From contig CAUEEP010000909.1 of the NCBI GenBank assembly GCA_958450365.1, forward strand, positions 261,501 to 325,500: a DNA stretch of 64,000 bases. Reading direction: 5' to 3'. Position 1 is the first letter of the stretch, and each line of letters begins with the position of its first letter. Under the pieces are notes generated by a model. The model searched no databases, was not told where the DNA came from, and worked only from the letters and a program-made list of their open reading frames with translations. Source of the stretch: Mesorhabditis belari (taxonomy: Eukaryota > Nematoda > Chromadorea > Rhabditida > Rhabditidae). Below, one piece after another: positions 37,441-49,594 of this stretch. The position numbers and the translations under genes are program-made.

Positions 37441-38033
37441 ATATACAGGGTGCCCAAAAAAATCCACTTTGGGTCAAATTTTAAAAATTTGACCACCACC
37501 ACGAGACTTTTGCCATAAAATTAAAGCTTTCTACTGACATCGTGGTGCATATAAACACTATAAACACTAATAAACACTATTAGGATAACTACAAATTTAA
37601 ACCATACACTTTATTGATCAGCGTTTCCTTGGAAAAACGGGACACTTCTTTACAAAAAGCGAGTTGAAAATCTATTATGTATGACAGATTATCATATAAT
37701 GTAGATGAATAAAGTTTTTGGCTAAAAATCTTAGTTTATTTAATAACTCTAATATGATACCATGATGCCAGTAAAAAGTTTCGCTTTTATGGCAAAAATC
37801 TCAGGGTGGTGGCCCATATGGTGGTGGTGACCGTGGTGGTGGCAATCTCAGGGTGGTGGCTCAGAAATTTCTTGTATTGAGAGCTCATGATATGATGAAA
37901 ATCATAAAAAACATCAAAATTTCCCGACCTCAAAAGAATCATTTTTGCATCACCATAGGTAGCACCTTGAGCCACCGAAAATATTTTGAAGATTTGACCC
38001 GAAGTGGATTTTTTCTGGGGCACCCTGTATACT
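37441..38033. mobile_element. Mariner-like MITE flanked by TA
   Basis: The terminal inverted repeats are TACAGGGTGCCCAAAAAAAT at the left and its inverse ending GGGGCACCCTGTATA at the right, with a target-site-like TA at each end. The CAGGGTG termini and TA duplication fit Tc1/mariner elements. About 590 bases with no transposase, hence non-autonomous. Confidence 0.75.
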
Positions 38034-38084
38034 GAACTTGTTTTATGATCTTGATCATGATTTTGATCGTGAGACTTATTGTAC

Positions 38085-40455
38085 TTACATAGAATCTTCT
38101 TTCAACTGTTTCACTTGATCGGAAAAGAGTGCTTTAGTCGAGTTGTGAAAGAAAATCAAAACCAGCTCACCACTGCACCAAACAGACTCTTTTACACGCA
38201 ATGACAAACAAGATTTTGTGACTCAAGCTCTCTTAAAATCGATTGTAAAACTCTTCAAACCACTTCATAACAAATCAAAGAAAAAAACAAGCGAAAGTCA
38301 GTGAATTTCATTGAGAAAATCTTGCCGATTAGTGATGAGTGAAGTGGGTGAATGAGATGAGGAAGACAGATCCATCCAAGCATCGTCAATCCATCATTCA
38401 ACATCAAAGCATAGAATAGATCCCGAACAGTGCTGTCATTTGAGAGAAAATGAAATAAAACCAAAAACGGTTGAAGTGAAAACTCGGAAATGATCTGGGT
38501 GAGTTGTGAATGAGACGGCACTTGGAGATCTTATCCCAGGGAAATTTGCAATACAATTTGTAATGCTTGGCCGTCATTGGAAATTCATCGGTCAAAGTCT
38601 TAAATGCAAATTCTTTTTCTGTATAAGCTCTCCAAGTACCACAAGTTTTTTTCTAAAGAAGGAGAGTGAGAGATCCCAAGCGCATTCACTCAAAAAAAAT
38701 GTTGCGAATTGAGATGAGATGGAGAGATCTCATTAAGATCTCATGATCAGATATCTCGTACATTCAACAACATATTCGTCGATCGTTTTGCGTGCGCTGA
38801 AGACGAGGATCGCTTTTGTTTTGATCGAGCACAACATGTGTTTCCTGAAAGTGTTGCCTATTCGTATTTGTGTTAAATGGAAACGGACGCCTTATGATTG
38901 AGTGGAAAAGCAAGCCTTAGCTACCTAAAGCATTCCTTCGTATAACACAATAGTCGAGTAATAGAACGGCTCCAATTAACAGAGCACAACCAGCGAAGAG
39001 ATAAACGGCCCATACGGGTACACCTGAATGTCAGATACGTTAAGAACAAAAATCACCCAAATATTAAACTTTAACAAAGGAAATTCTTTTCCTTTCTTTC
39101 TTTAATTCTTTCCACTCACCAGCCCAATCATCGGGATTTCCTAGATGTGTTGGTGAATTTCCGGGATTATTTCCATTAGATGACCAAGGCGGTTGGTCAA
39201 AAGGAAGTCGGGAGGGGGATGGATCATCACCATCCCCATAACTCATCATTGCCACATCCTAGATCGAAATGAGTAATGCAATGAATAGATTACATAAATA
39301 GTCGATGAAATCAAGTACGGTTTGGCTTCATAAAGCAAGTCTAAAACAGTGAAGGCAGGGAGATTCAATCGAGCAAGTTTACTCAACAAAAAGGCTTGAG
39401 AATCGATTTTGAATCGTACTTTATTATGAAGTAAGCGGAAGTTATTTCCTCATGACCTCAGAATCCTTGATAATCGAGATCATTAGTTGGAAAAGAAGGA
39501 AAGGTGAATGTTTTGCCAGGAAAGAACTGGACAAAGGCTATCCTTTTAGGATAATTACTCGGAAATGTCGACAAGAGAATAAAACAATTTTGTCTCATTT
39601 GAAGAAAGAAAAACAGAGAAATGCGCAAAAGACTCGTATCTCATTACGACAAAGTTTACACAAGGAAATTTGCATTTTTGCAGATCAAAAGTTGCGAGGA
39701 AAGGTTGGTATCAGATCTGAAAAGCAACAAAACCAAATTGATAGAAAGAAATTGGGCCTGAAACAAATTATTAACATGCTTCTGTATTGATTATTTCAAA
39801 TAAATAACCCGTATCCGTGAAGTGAATCTTTCCTTTTCACTCATTTAAAAGGATATCTTTTCCCCTGTTTTTTTCCCCATCGAATGGCTCAGTCAGCCAA
39901 TCCTAATTAGTTCGGAGGGTGAGCCCTTCTTCTCTTTTTTCCTTTCTATTCAATGTCTCTCACTTGCAGAAAAACCCTTCAGCTTTTCGCCTTTTTTGAG
40001 AATATTTCTTCCTCTTATCCCCATAGAAATTCAATAAACATTCGTATATTTGTTGAAGGCAAACAGAAGTGATTGGAGGATTGGAGGATTGGAGGATTGG
40101 AGGATTGGAGGATTGGAGGATTGGAGGATTGGAGGATGATTGTAGTTCTAGCTTAAGATATTCAAATGAGCCCTAGTTCTAGCTTAAGCTATTGAAATGG
40201 AACATTAAAAAACATTTTTTGATCAAAAAAAACAAAAAGAAGCGTTGACAAACTGTATTCCGTCACTAGTCTGCATTTAGATTAGAAATTGTATTACTAA
40301 AAGCCTACATTGTTATTTTGTTTATTGAAAAATGAACTAGGCGACAGAAGAACATGAAAATAAACTCACCAAATCATTGCAAGGCGGTATCTGTTGTTGA
40401 TATTGATTGTATTCACTACTCGATATTCTTCCCGATTCTCCTTTCCACCACAGTT
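38085..40455 (-). CDS. Single-span membrane protein, 5' end unresolved
   Basis: Four minus-strand exons join in phase: one ending at 40380 (open from at least 40455), 39120-39258, 38925-39023, 38085-38131. The visible protein reads GESGRISSSEYNQYQQQIPP, then an Asp/Pro/Ser-rich stretch (SYGDGDDPSPSRLPFDQPPW), one membrane span (VWAVYLFAGCALLIGAVLLL) and a short end ALFSDQVKQLKEDSM before TAA. No start codon or signal peptide was found upstream, so an exon is missing. The last acceptor (CTAAAG) is weak. The family is not recognised. A 9-base tandem repeat lies in the intron at 40073. Confidence 0.5.
40073..40140. repeat. GATTGGAGG tandem repeat
   Basis: About seven perfect head-to-tail copies of the 9-base unit GATTGGAGG, probably length-variable between individuals. 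Confidence 0.9.
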
Positions 40456-42767
40456 TTAAACGAATCAATAGTTTTGTTAGGAAATAAATAAGGGAATATT
40501 AGTGAGCAGGTCAATTTCTATTTCCGATCGATTCCATCATATTTGTGAAGAAAGAAAAGCGGATGAATACAAATCCGGATTAGTCAAAGTCCAATATAAA
40601 GCGTGAGCTGCGGTTTGAAAAAGATGGGATTTCGATGGAAAAGAGGTGAGAAGAAGAGTGCACAGCTTGCTTTTTTGTAGATTGTTTATGGAAATTGACG
40701 GAGATTTTGTGGGATAAATGCTTTAGAAGCACGTGTTGTTGACTTGAAGGAAATGGATTGGCTGAAGAGGGAAGATGAAGGACAAATTGAACGTGACAAC
40801 CACAATCGAACAATTAGTAAAATGGACTCAAGGCTCGGTCTAGATCTTAATCGTTAAAAGTTCGATAAATTTAAATGAAACTTGTTTTGCTTTTGAGAAT
40901 TTAACAATGCGCGCAACACAGCGTTCAAAACAAAGCTCACTAGGGAAAAGCACGAAATACTCGACAACGAGGGTCTAGAGCCAAAAACGAAGAAATAAGT
41001 TTTATTCTAGAGACTCTTACGAACATTTTGATGCAAAAATCATCAAATTTGCTCAACTCTACAAAAAGTTATGGGACGTGGGACGGCCTCTCGGTCTTAA
41101 AGTCGGGGTTCGGTCCCGCTCTCAGTTTTTGGTTTTTTTTCTTTTTTTACGCGTTTGCAAGCTTATTTGGGAGATGAATTCAGATTATGAATCTCCATGC
41201 TCGATTTAGTAAGATGTATGTGATCCGGAAACGAAAGTTCACGGAAAGTTTGTGCTTTTCGCTAGTCAGCACTTTGCAATGATTGTCGTCAAAAACAAAA
41301 GTTCTTGTCGTTAAAATAAAGAAAGACAACTGAATAAAAGTATTTCAAAATCATTTCAAGCAATTGTAACTTTGAATAGAGACAAGATTTTTGGTGTCAT
41401 TCCCTCCAGACATCCTCCCGTTCGAATGACTCTATTTGTGACTCGTTTACCTTTTGTTCTCCCCTCAAAAGTCATGAGTTTTTTGATGATTTATTCATTG
41501 ACGGGACAAAACAAAAGGAGAGATTTCGTCAAAGAGTTTGCGATGGATTTGCAGAGAAATAAAAAGGTCTATATCAATGATACCAGTCTAGCCTATCAAA
41601 ATCACGCTGTGAACTCTACGACTGGCACTGAATGTTGAAGAAGCTATAGAACTCTGATCAACTGAGTTGAAGAAGTTTCAAGAAAAGAAACTTTATTCAC
41701 TTTATGAATATTCAGAACGCAAAAAGGAATAGGGTTATTTCTGTTATGAAAGGAAAAGAAAAGAAGAAAATCTTAGCCGAATAAAGCCGACAAATTTGAT
41801 TCAACGACCAAAGCAAAAAGAGAATTTTGCCAGAAAAAGTTTTTGACAAGAAGATTGGCAAACTTGAAATCTGGATTTGAAGCTTTTTTGAATAATTGTC
41901 GACCGTGAGAAATTCCAGAAAAGAAAAGCAAAAAAAATGTTCGAATTTCTTTCTTTTGTTCAAATGGATCAATTGTGTGCATAAAGTCAAAGATGTGTGC
42001 AATTTGGGCAAAAAATAAATGGAAGCAGTAAAGATTTGAGGAGAGAATGGGGGAGAAAGAGAGGGGAATGGGGAAAGAGAGGAGAATGGCTATATGGGAA
42101 AACACCAAAAATTGGACGCATTTTCGACTCAAAAGGAAATGTTGACTAGTTTTAAAAGTTTCAAGAAAAACTGACTCAAGAGTTCCGTGAATTTTTGCAA
42201 ACTTGCAAGCGATACTCATAAAAATGAACTCAAAATGCGTCGAAAAGTGGCTTTTTGTTGGTGGGAAATGTGGAGTCTTGGACGCGACATTGCTTCCGGT
42301 TTGGATAGAGAAAAAAAGAAATTGCAGAATTGGCAGAGGGGAATCTGATTTTCGACACGACACCCAACTGGGAGAAAAAAGAAGGGTAGAAAGGGTAGGA
42401 GAGGGAGCTGGCTGGAAGAGGATCTGAGAGTCACTCAATCAACGCCTTCCCCTCTCCTCCTTCAATCTAACAATCTAATGGATGCTTGAGTTCCGGATTC
42501 GGTGAGAATCAAGAGTAATGTGCAGGAAAAATCGAATTGTCGGGATTTCTGAGCTTGTCTCATGAAAAGTCATAGAACATTCGGTACATTCGGCTACATA
42601 GAACATTCGGTACAAACCCAGCTACCAACTTCACCATCTCTACCAAACACCAAGCCATGTTAATGGCACTAGACCTTGCAATAGGCCTGGGATGCGTTGC
42701 TAGGATTTGATCGGTATTGGATGGTTGACCTCGATCAGTTAGTGCCATTTGTCGGTCGGCGGTGCAG
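40456..42767. other. Gene-poor interval
   Basis: No gene is supported. A 221-codon minus-strand frame (41773-42438) is Phe/Ser/Leu-rich, matches pyrimidine-rich sequence, overlaps frames on the other strand and has no motif, so I do not call it. It includes the tRNA-like block at 41071. Confidence 0.4.
41071..41150 (+). repeat. tRNA-like element followed by oligo-T
   Basis: GGGACGGCCTCTCGGTCTTA is followed by a box-B/T-arm GGGGTTCGGTCCC (41105-41117) and then runs of T (41125-41148) like a Pol III terminator. The 5' acceptor does not pair with a 3' partner. It shares CTCTCGGTC with the tRNA-like block at 23445-23520. Confidence 0.45.
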
Positions 42768-43009
42768 GCATGTTAACTCCGCCCCTTTTTTGGTCCGTTT
42801 GCCGTTAGCAATCTACGAATTTTGCTCTTATCTTAACCGGGTTTGTTTGAATGTTTGAAAACGTTGAATTTACTTTCATTCGACTCGAAATCAATTTTCT
42901 ATCGAATGAAAGCAAATTCAATGTTTTCAAATAAACCCAGCTAAGATAGGAGCAAAATTCGTAGATTGCCAACGGCAAACGGACCGAAAAAGGGGCGGAG
43001 TTAACATGG
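42768..43009. mobile_element. Foldback element with ~110-base arms
   Basis: GCATGTTAACTCCGCCCCTT at the left pairs with AAGGGGCGGAGTTAACATGG at the right. The inner blocks CAATCTACGAATTTTGCTC / GAGCAAAATTCGTAGATTG are exact complements. It is non-coding. Confidence 0.85.
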
Positions 43010-45708
43010 CTGCAAACAATAAAGCAAAACTTTGTAGAAATCTTCAAATTTATCAAATTTATCAAATTTTTTTTTTGATTTTTGTGATAAAGAAGAAATA
43101 CAATGAACCAGGATCTTTGCCGATAATCGGATTTCCCTTAATTTGACTTTGCTTCAATTTGGGAAGAAAAGCAATCAACGAGTGCTCTTTTTCGAGATTA
43201 TTAACTTGTCAATGCTTCCATATCAGAGTCTGGAAAAGATTTCAGCTTTTTCACAATTCAATAACAGTCAAACAATTTTATGAAGAAAAATTAGAGTCCA
43301 GTGAAGATGAGTGGATTTGAAAGACAAACTATCAGAAACCATAAAAAAGCAGTTAGTGTCAGAGGTAGAAGGGCTCTATTTTTGAGTGGGGCTCATTTTT
43401 CTTCCACTGAAGGGGTTCAGGAGTCATGATAGGGAAGAAGGGAGGGAGGGGCTCAAGGGGGACAGAGTGGGAATGGAAAGGGAGGGAGGAGAGGTCTCCT
43501 CTCAATAGCCATTCCCTTCACTCGATGGATGGCATAGAGAGATGGGAAAATAACTGCGCAAAATGACTGCCAGTGAAAGGGATCTCTTTGTTTTTCTCTC
43601 CTTTTCCTTCCATAACTTCCTATTCTTTCCCCAGATTATCCCCCAAACTCTCCTCAGCCACAATTATTCTCCCTGCATTTATTGGATCTTTTCCTTAGCT
43701 CTTCTCCGAGTCAATTCTTTTCCCAAACTCTTTTCAAGTCTTTAGTTAATATCTTCTCCCTAAACCCCTCTTATTTCCCTTCAAAAGCTATTCGTCTTGG
43801 CCATAATGAGGCTCATATTCTTTCCTTTTTCCTTTCTTTCCTTTTTTCCTTCCTGGATTTCATTTTTCTTCCAGCATGACAAAAAGTAGCTAAGTATTGC
43901 AGAAATTTTGCGGGTAAATGTTTACGATGACTTGTTGAGGTGCAAAGATTGGGTGAGATCGAGAGATTTTCAGTTGAATGAAACAGAAATTTTGGATTGC
44001 AAAAGTGTGCGGGAGTTTTCAAATCATTGCTGCCCATAGTACCAAGAACAAATTCAGATAAAATAATCATAACAAAAATCATAGTTATATAATTGATATT
44101 ATGAAAAATAAAGAGTTTTATGAAAAGGGAAGGTGAATGAAATGTGATCCGTATATTGGTGGAAAGGAGAAGAAAATGAGGAAGAAAGGGAGGAAGGAGA
44201 AAGGAGGAAGGAGAAAGGAGGAAGGAGAAAGGAGAAAGGAGAAAGGAGAAAGAAGAAAGGAGGCCCTTCATCCAAATGAGGGATCTACTTTGCGTGTTGG
44301 TGGCTCATTTGTTATATTGAATATTTTTAGAAAATATTTATCAAGTATTAAACTCATAAAGGTGAATGATGAGTCAGAAATATTAAAGATCTTACAGTAA
44401 TTTTTCAAGATGAATTGAAAAAATCGGAAATTTCAAATATGTTTGGCCTTTAAAATCCTAAAATGTAAGCACCCATCAGATCTGAGACTAAGACTAAGAC
44501 TAAGACGTCATAACATTTGTCTTTCTACTTGATATTTGCTTTTCAGCCAAAAAGAGCAATCGAAAAACAATTTTGCTTTTACACATTGGGTGATCGTAAA
44601 GGAAAAAAAGGATGATGGAGAGAAATGAAGAAAAAACAAAGAAAGGCAAATTCAAGGCTTGCTCAGAGATCAAAAATGATGAATTCAAGGGAGAATCGTG
44701 CATTTGAAAAGAGACTAAACCTGGTAGTTTACAAGAAAAGTCACTAAAAATCAAATCCTATATTAGATTCAAAACAAGGAATTCACGGAGAAGTGCCATT
44801 CCGGGCATCATCTTTGGTTTGCAAGAAGGGAAATGTGGATATGGATAAAAAGAAGACAAATGGCTATCTTCATTCATCTTCCTCTTTTCCTTTTCTTTTT
44901 TTTCATCCGATTTTTGCCCCATGAACGACACCATCAATTTCTTCATGTCAATCTTCCATTGCCATTTCTGATTCTTCGCCATTTCTTGCCCGGTGCTTTT
45001 CTGAAAACTGCTCAACAATGGTCAAAGACAATAACATATTTCTTCTGAAAACATGGAAACTTATGCTTAATTGTCTGTGAAAAAGAGGTAAATGAGCTTT
45101 AAAATGAATTTAAACAACGCCTGGTACTTTTAGACTAAACAAACTAATTTTGATCTGCAGTATAACTAGAATACATTTCTAGAATACGCTAGAATACATT
45201 TTTTATCGCACAAATCTCTTTCCATTACTTGTAGAAAAATCGGTCCGATCGACTCAAAATTTCGTTGTTTGTTGGGGAGGAACCGGTGTTAAAAAAAAGG
45301 AACCGGAATGGGCGGAGTGTTTGGATGAAAAGAGAGGCAAGGGTGATGCAAGGGGATGTTGGGGTCTCTTCCCTTGTCCCCCGTTTCTCACCTCTTTTCT
45401 CTCTCATTGTTCATTTCTTTTCTTTGACATCGAATCCCTTTTCCTTTTTTCTCAATCAATCAATGCATATCTCTTTCTTTTTGATCAGCCGCAGGTCATA
45501 TGATTGAAGAATTGCCGTGATTTTTAGAATTAATAATTGTCAATCTTTCAGATTGACAATTATTATGCTACCAAGCGTAAAATCCAATGATTTTCAAATG
45601 TTTTTCTACGCATTTTTCACTTTTATTTTCTTATGAACCTTTTGTTTTTTAGACACTTTACCCAAATTTACGCGTAAAACATCCAGAATTTATGTTTCCT
45701 TTTCAGAT
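43010..45708. other. Gene-poor interval upstream of TTR-like gene
   Basis: No gene is supported. It contains purine-rich runs of GGAGAAA / GGAGGAA units near 44165-44260 and a perfect 15-bp hairpin at 45532-45564. Frames around 43813-44400 follow the purine bias. Confidence 0.4.
45532..45564. repeat. Perfect 15-bp stem, 3-base loop
   Basis: AATAATTGTCAATCT, then TTC, then the exact inverse AGATTGACAATTATT. It lies 145 bases before the transthyretin-like start codon. It may be a small foldback relic or a regulatory hairpin. Confidence 0.6.
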
Positions 45709-47712
45709 ATGCTCTCTAAACTGTTACCGCTTTCTCTTTTATTATTTCTTCCACTCTCAATGGCGAATACTGAATGTATTTGGGTGATTGGACGAGTGAC
45801 ATGTACATTCAATCAGACAAAGGTTTCAAATAATAGAAAACTAAACAAATTGTCATATTTAACTATAAGAATTACAGTTTGAATGTTTTCTTTCTAGGTG
45901 GTCGACACTCGAATCGAAGTCTGGGACAAGGATGGCCCGAAAACACCAAGAGTGAGCTTTCATTTGCAAGGATATCCACTATATTATAATTTTGAAAAAT
46001 GTTCTGTCGGTTTGTGTGTCTGTTACTACGATTTCTCTTCAGCAGTTGCGTTTTGCAGAGGGTAAAATATCTAACTATGGTAATCGGGTGTGGGGAAGAC
46101 GGGGGAGTGGTCAGATTTTTTCAAATTCTTACGTTTTGATGTCAAATATACTTTTACACGCTTGTTTGAGCCCATCGAAATAACGAAATTGTCTGGCCGG
46201 CATGATAATCTTCATCTAAATTGAAAATACATTCTATAGTAAACCGTGAAAATACAACAAACCACTAGTTTGGCTTGAATTGTATCGATGAAATGGACAA
46301 GGAACCCCAGGTATTTCAAGTGGTTTTTTTGGGCCAGGCCATCCGCCAAATGATATGGAAACGAATTCTACACTTTGAAATGCGTCTCTTAACTAAAAAA
46401 CACCAATGCTAATAACGAAATAATTTACCCGTCTTCTTCATTTCGATAGCACACCTCTAGATGTATTGCAGTGTTGGCGTTGGCGGCGCTAAGTCTTCCC
46501 TTAAAGCGAGTCGTTAAAATTCTGGTAGGCTTTGTAAGGCATTATCCCTCTCGCCACAAGGCCTAAACTCGCAAAGTTAACAAAAAGATTGATGTAACAA
46601 ACCTGATTTCGCGCTTCAGTCGATTCAAATCCTCAAGCAGAAGTCATTTCCCTTTCTTTGGTGCAGAAACGTTAGAGAAGCTCACATTGATTCGTCAAAT
46701 AATAATCCCAGAGGTGAAGGTAGACGTTGCTTGAATTCAATGAATAGCCTGCATTGCTACAGCTACGCCACACTCGTCGATTCCCTTTTAATTCGTGCAT
46801 GCGCGCAAGATAGACATTACCTAAACATATCAACAGATGAAATAAAACTTGAAGTTATTATTTATAAAAACTTATTTCAAATTTAACAAATAGAGCTAAA
46901 ACCTACTTTTATCGTTCTGATTTGTCGTTCAAAATTGGGCGCGTGTCGTTCTTTCGGGCATTTGGCCAGCTTCGGGTCTCTCCATTAAAGAGCTTCCTGA
47001 AAGAAAAATAACATTATACCATAAAAACAAGGAAAAAAAAAGCATAATAACTTCAAGTTTTATTTAATTGTTGATAGCTTTAGATGAATACAGCTATCAA
47101 TGTATACAGCTGGTATATAATAGTTTTTAAACTTTGAAATCTGATCCGACATGCCGAATTTTTAGGTGAAAACCGATGTGATTCTCCGTCTGATTGATCG
47201 AGTCGATCCCGATGACAAAGCTGGAGTGACAATTGTTGAGGATGAGACTGGGCTGTTCAAGTCAGTGATAGGACTGAATAGAAAACAAACCGGAAAAATG
47301 AAATCGAAAAAAATGAAAAGAAATGAAAGCGAATACTAAAAACTATGAAATGAACAATCTATTAATAAGTCTCAGTTTTGTATCTTTGTATTCAGAGTTG
47401 AGGGCTGTGCATCGGATCAGGATTGGCTTTTCCGAAAGAATCAACCCGAGTTCTATTTGAAGATCTTTCACCGGTTAGTAGCTGACAAATAAACATTTAT
47501 AAAAGTAAAAATGAGAATATAGTAGAATTGTAAACAGGTTGTGGAATTGTAATAAAATTGAAAGCCATATAAACACTCAAAACTCTTTCAGATGCACGCC
47601 AAATGGAGAAGAGAAATGCTACGATATCCTTCCTCCAGTGAAAGTCTTTGTACCGAACACGTATGACAAGTACATGAATGATCCGATTGAATTGTCATTG
47701 CTCGTGAGATAG
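45709..47712 (+). CDS. Transthyretin-like (TTR family) secreted protein
   Basis: Five exons (45709-45822, 45898-45951, 47166-47260, 47396-47473, 47592-47712) give 153 residues in consistent phase. The start ATG lies two bases after TTTCAG. Residues 1-19 (MLSKLLPLSLLLFLPLSMA) are a signal peptide. The mature part has the nematode TTR layout: CIWVIGRVTCTFNQTKV, a TRIEVWDKDG strand, DETGLFKVEGCASDQD, FYLKIFHRC and a hydrophobic C-terminal strand (IELSLLV). Such proteins are extracellular. Most have no known ligand, though one C. elegans member bridges apoptotic cells to phagocytes. This copy is divergent in its first half. The 1.2-kb second intron looks like inserted DNA with a short inverted repeat at 46827-47077. 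Confidence 0.8.
46827..47077. mobile_element. Inverted repeat within TTR intron
   Basis: TATCAACAGATGAAATAAAA with CTTGAAGTTATTA pairs with TAATAACTTCAAG and TTTTATTTAATTGTTGATA, arms of about 33 bases separated by about 185. It may be the terminal part of a larger insertion in the 45952-47165 intron. Confidence 0.5.
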
Positions 47713-48641
47713 AAAGACCAAGTACAAGGATTGAGCTAGACTAAAACATTGTCAATGCTTTTAAGATATAATTCATTTCTCTCAACAAATCATTGCCATT
47801 CATTTTTCTATTTTTTGTTTCATTGACTTTTCACCTGAAATACTTTGTGGAATTCCTATCTTTGAACCTCTTCCTCTTTGCTAAATGATTCCAAATGTGT
47901 GATTTCATTGAGACGCGGGCCTTCTCCAAAAATGCTTTAGTTCTTTCAAAAAGGGTTAGTTCAATAAACGAGTCCATCTGTAAAATATGTTGATACAAGA
48001 TTTCTTTCAGTTATTGAGTTTGACTGTACATTGGCTGAGGATAATAATGTAAATGATTGAATTGGGAAAGTAGCTTGGATTTGAAGCGGAAGTTGAAAGA
48101 TGACTAATCGTTCGAGTCTTTGAGTCGCGCAACAAAAAAGCGATTATTTGCGAATGACGTCACTTTTGTGAAGAGACGTTGTATAGGATTATTCTAAAAT
48201 TTGGTTAAGGCTCCAATCTTCAATAATTATTTTCTTTGAACTTAATCTTTAATAGTTATTTTTTCCAATAGTTATTTTTGTTTTAACTCGTCAACTCTTG
48301 CATGATTCACAATCATTTACTGGTCCGTTTCAAAACAACCAGTATTGCCAATTGTTAATCCGATGAGAGGATTGGAATGGGAAGGGGAACGTGATGAGAC
48401 ATGAAACAAATATGTGCAAAATCAAACGGATTTCAAATTTCCCCCAAACCAACGCTTTCATTCCCATTTCCTAAGAGAATTTTCAATGTACTGTTGACGT
48501 GAAAGCGTGTCTTTTCAGTGAAAGAGTGAAAAAAGAGAGATAAACAACAAATTGCACTCTTTGCCGATAATAAAAACCTCGAAATATTGAGTTTTCGCAA
48601 AAGTGAATCTCTTTTCTACGCATTCATTCTCACTGAAAGCA
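47713..48641. other. Intergenic region before the mitochondrial cluster
   Basis: No gene is supported. A consensus CRE-like octamer TGACGTCA sits at 48155-48162, about 490 bases upstream of the first small mitochondrial-type gene. It is a candidate promoter region. Confidence 0.35.
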
Positions 48642-49036
48642 ATGATCGAAACAATGGAAGGATTGACGGTAAAAGCAAAGCTTTATTCAGCTTTTTCATG
48701 AAATTGCTAGGCAAATACCCATTTGTTGGTCGATCGGAAAGAGTTTGCTCCGGTAAAAACCTATCCAACAAGATTGGCCTTCAATCCGTTTATGATGTGA
48801 GTACAAACCGTTTATGATGCTTGAGTATTCTTGCGATTCATCAGATTTCAGGTTTCCTCGCAGCAGAAGCCCTTTGATGAGAATGTTACCGCTGATTTTG
48901 ATGGCTGGAATTACGGCAACTTTGATTAATAAGACGAAAATGGATAAGGTATGATCTTTGTTACAAATCATAGAAGAAAACCTTAAACAATCGTGGTGTA
49001 TTTCAGCGTAATGAGCACACAATGTTTTTCAGTTAG
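48642..49036 (+). CDS. Small single-span protein, cluster member A
   Basis: The exons are 48642-48668, 48711-48796, 48852-48948 and 49007-49036, giving 79 residues. Phases are 0, 2, 0, the same as the neighbours at 49.6 and 52.6 kb, and the first intron is only 42 bases. The protein has a polar N-terminus (KEFAPVKTYPTRLAFNPF), a basic patch RSRSPLMR, one span (MLPLILMAGITATLI) and a short charged tail. An alternative acceptor at 49033 would replace the last exon by LARQYPALKNLQMALSLGTR (90 residues in all). The start is uncertain because the first exon is acidic and not presequence-like. It is the most divergent of the four small genes, and membership rests on splice pattern and position more than sequence. 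Confidence 0.45.
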
Positions 49037-49594
49037 CGAGACAATACCCGGCACTGAAAAATCTTCAAATGGCGCTATCGTTGGGTACAAGATAAAGCAG
49101 AGTTCCTTTTCGATGAAATTTTGAATAAAAGTTTAAAAATCTACCACAATACATGTTTATAAACACCAAAGAGAAAGGAGTTTTACAATGAAAGCTTTGA
49201 CAATGAGCTTGAGCTTGAGTTTGAGCTTGAGCTTGAGCTTGAGCTTAAGCTTGAGCTTCTGGAACCGAAAGGCGAAAAGATTTTTATAAAAAGTTTGACA
49301 TTTCTGATACTTATTTAAGAATATTTGTTCATTTTGCTTTGTAAGTGCAAAATTTTTTTGCCATTTTCATTCAAAAAATTGGTCACCGAACATGTTCGTT
49401 TGTGAAATTGTGCCCTTTTTTTGAGAGTGCATTGCAAGGCCGTGAAAACAACCATCAAATCTTTTTTTGAGGCTTACAGAGCTAAAATTTACTTGCAATT
49501 TCTAGATTTGGCCACCTCTTTTTCTAGATTTTCAAAATTTTATCATAAAATTTCAGCATAAAGTTTCAGATCTCTTTCTTTCAAAGCCTCGACG

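Noticed and set aside
41773..42438. 221-codon open frame on the minus strand
   Set aside because: Phe/Ser/Leu-rich from pyrimidine-biased DNA, overlapped by frames on the other strand, no motif, no splice-consistent partner.
4921..49260. CRISPR-like arrays (short tandem repeats at 4921, 40073, 49203)
   Set aside because: Units are 6-17 bases, head to tail without spacers, in a eukaryotic genome: ordinary microsatellites and minisatellites.
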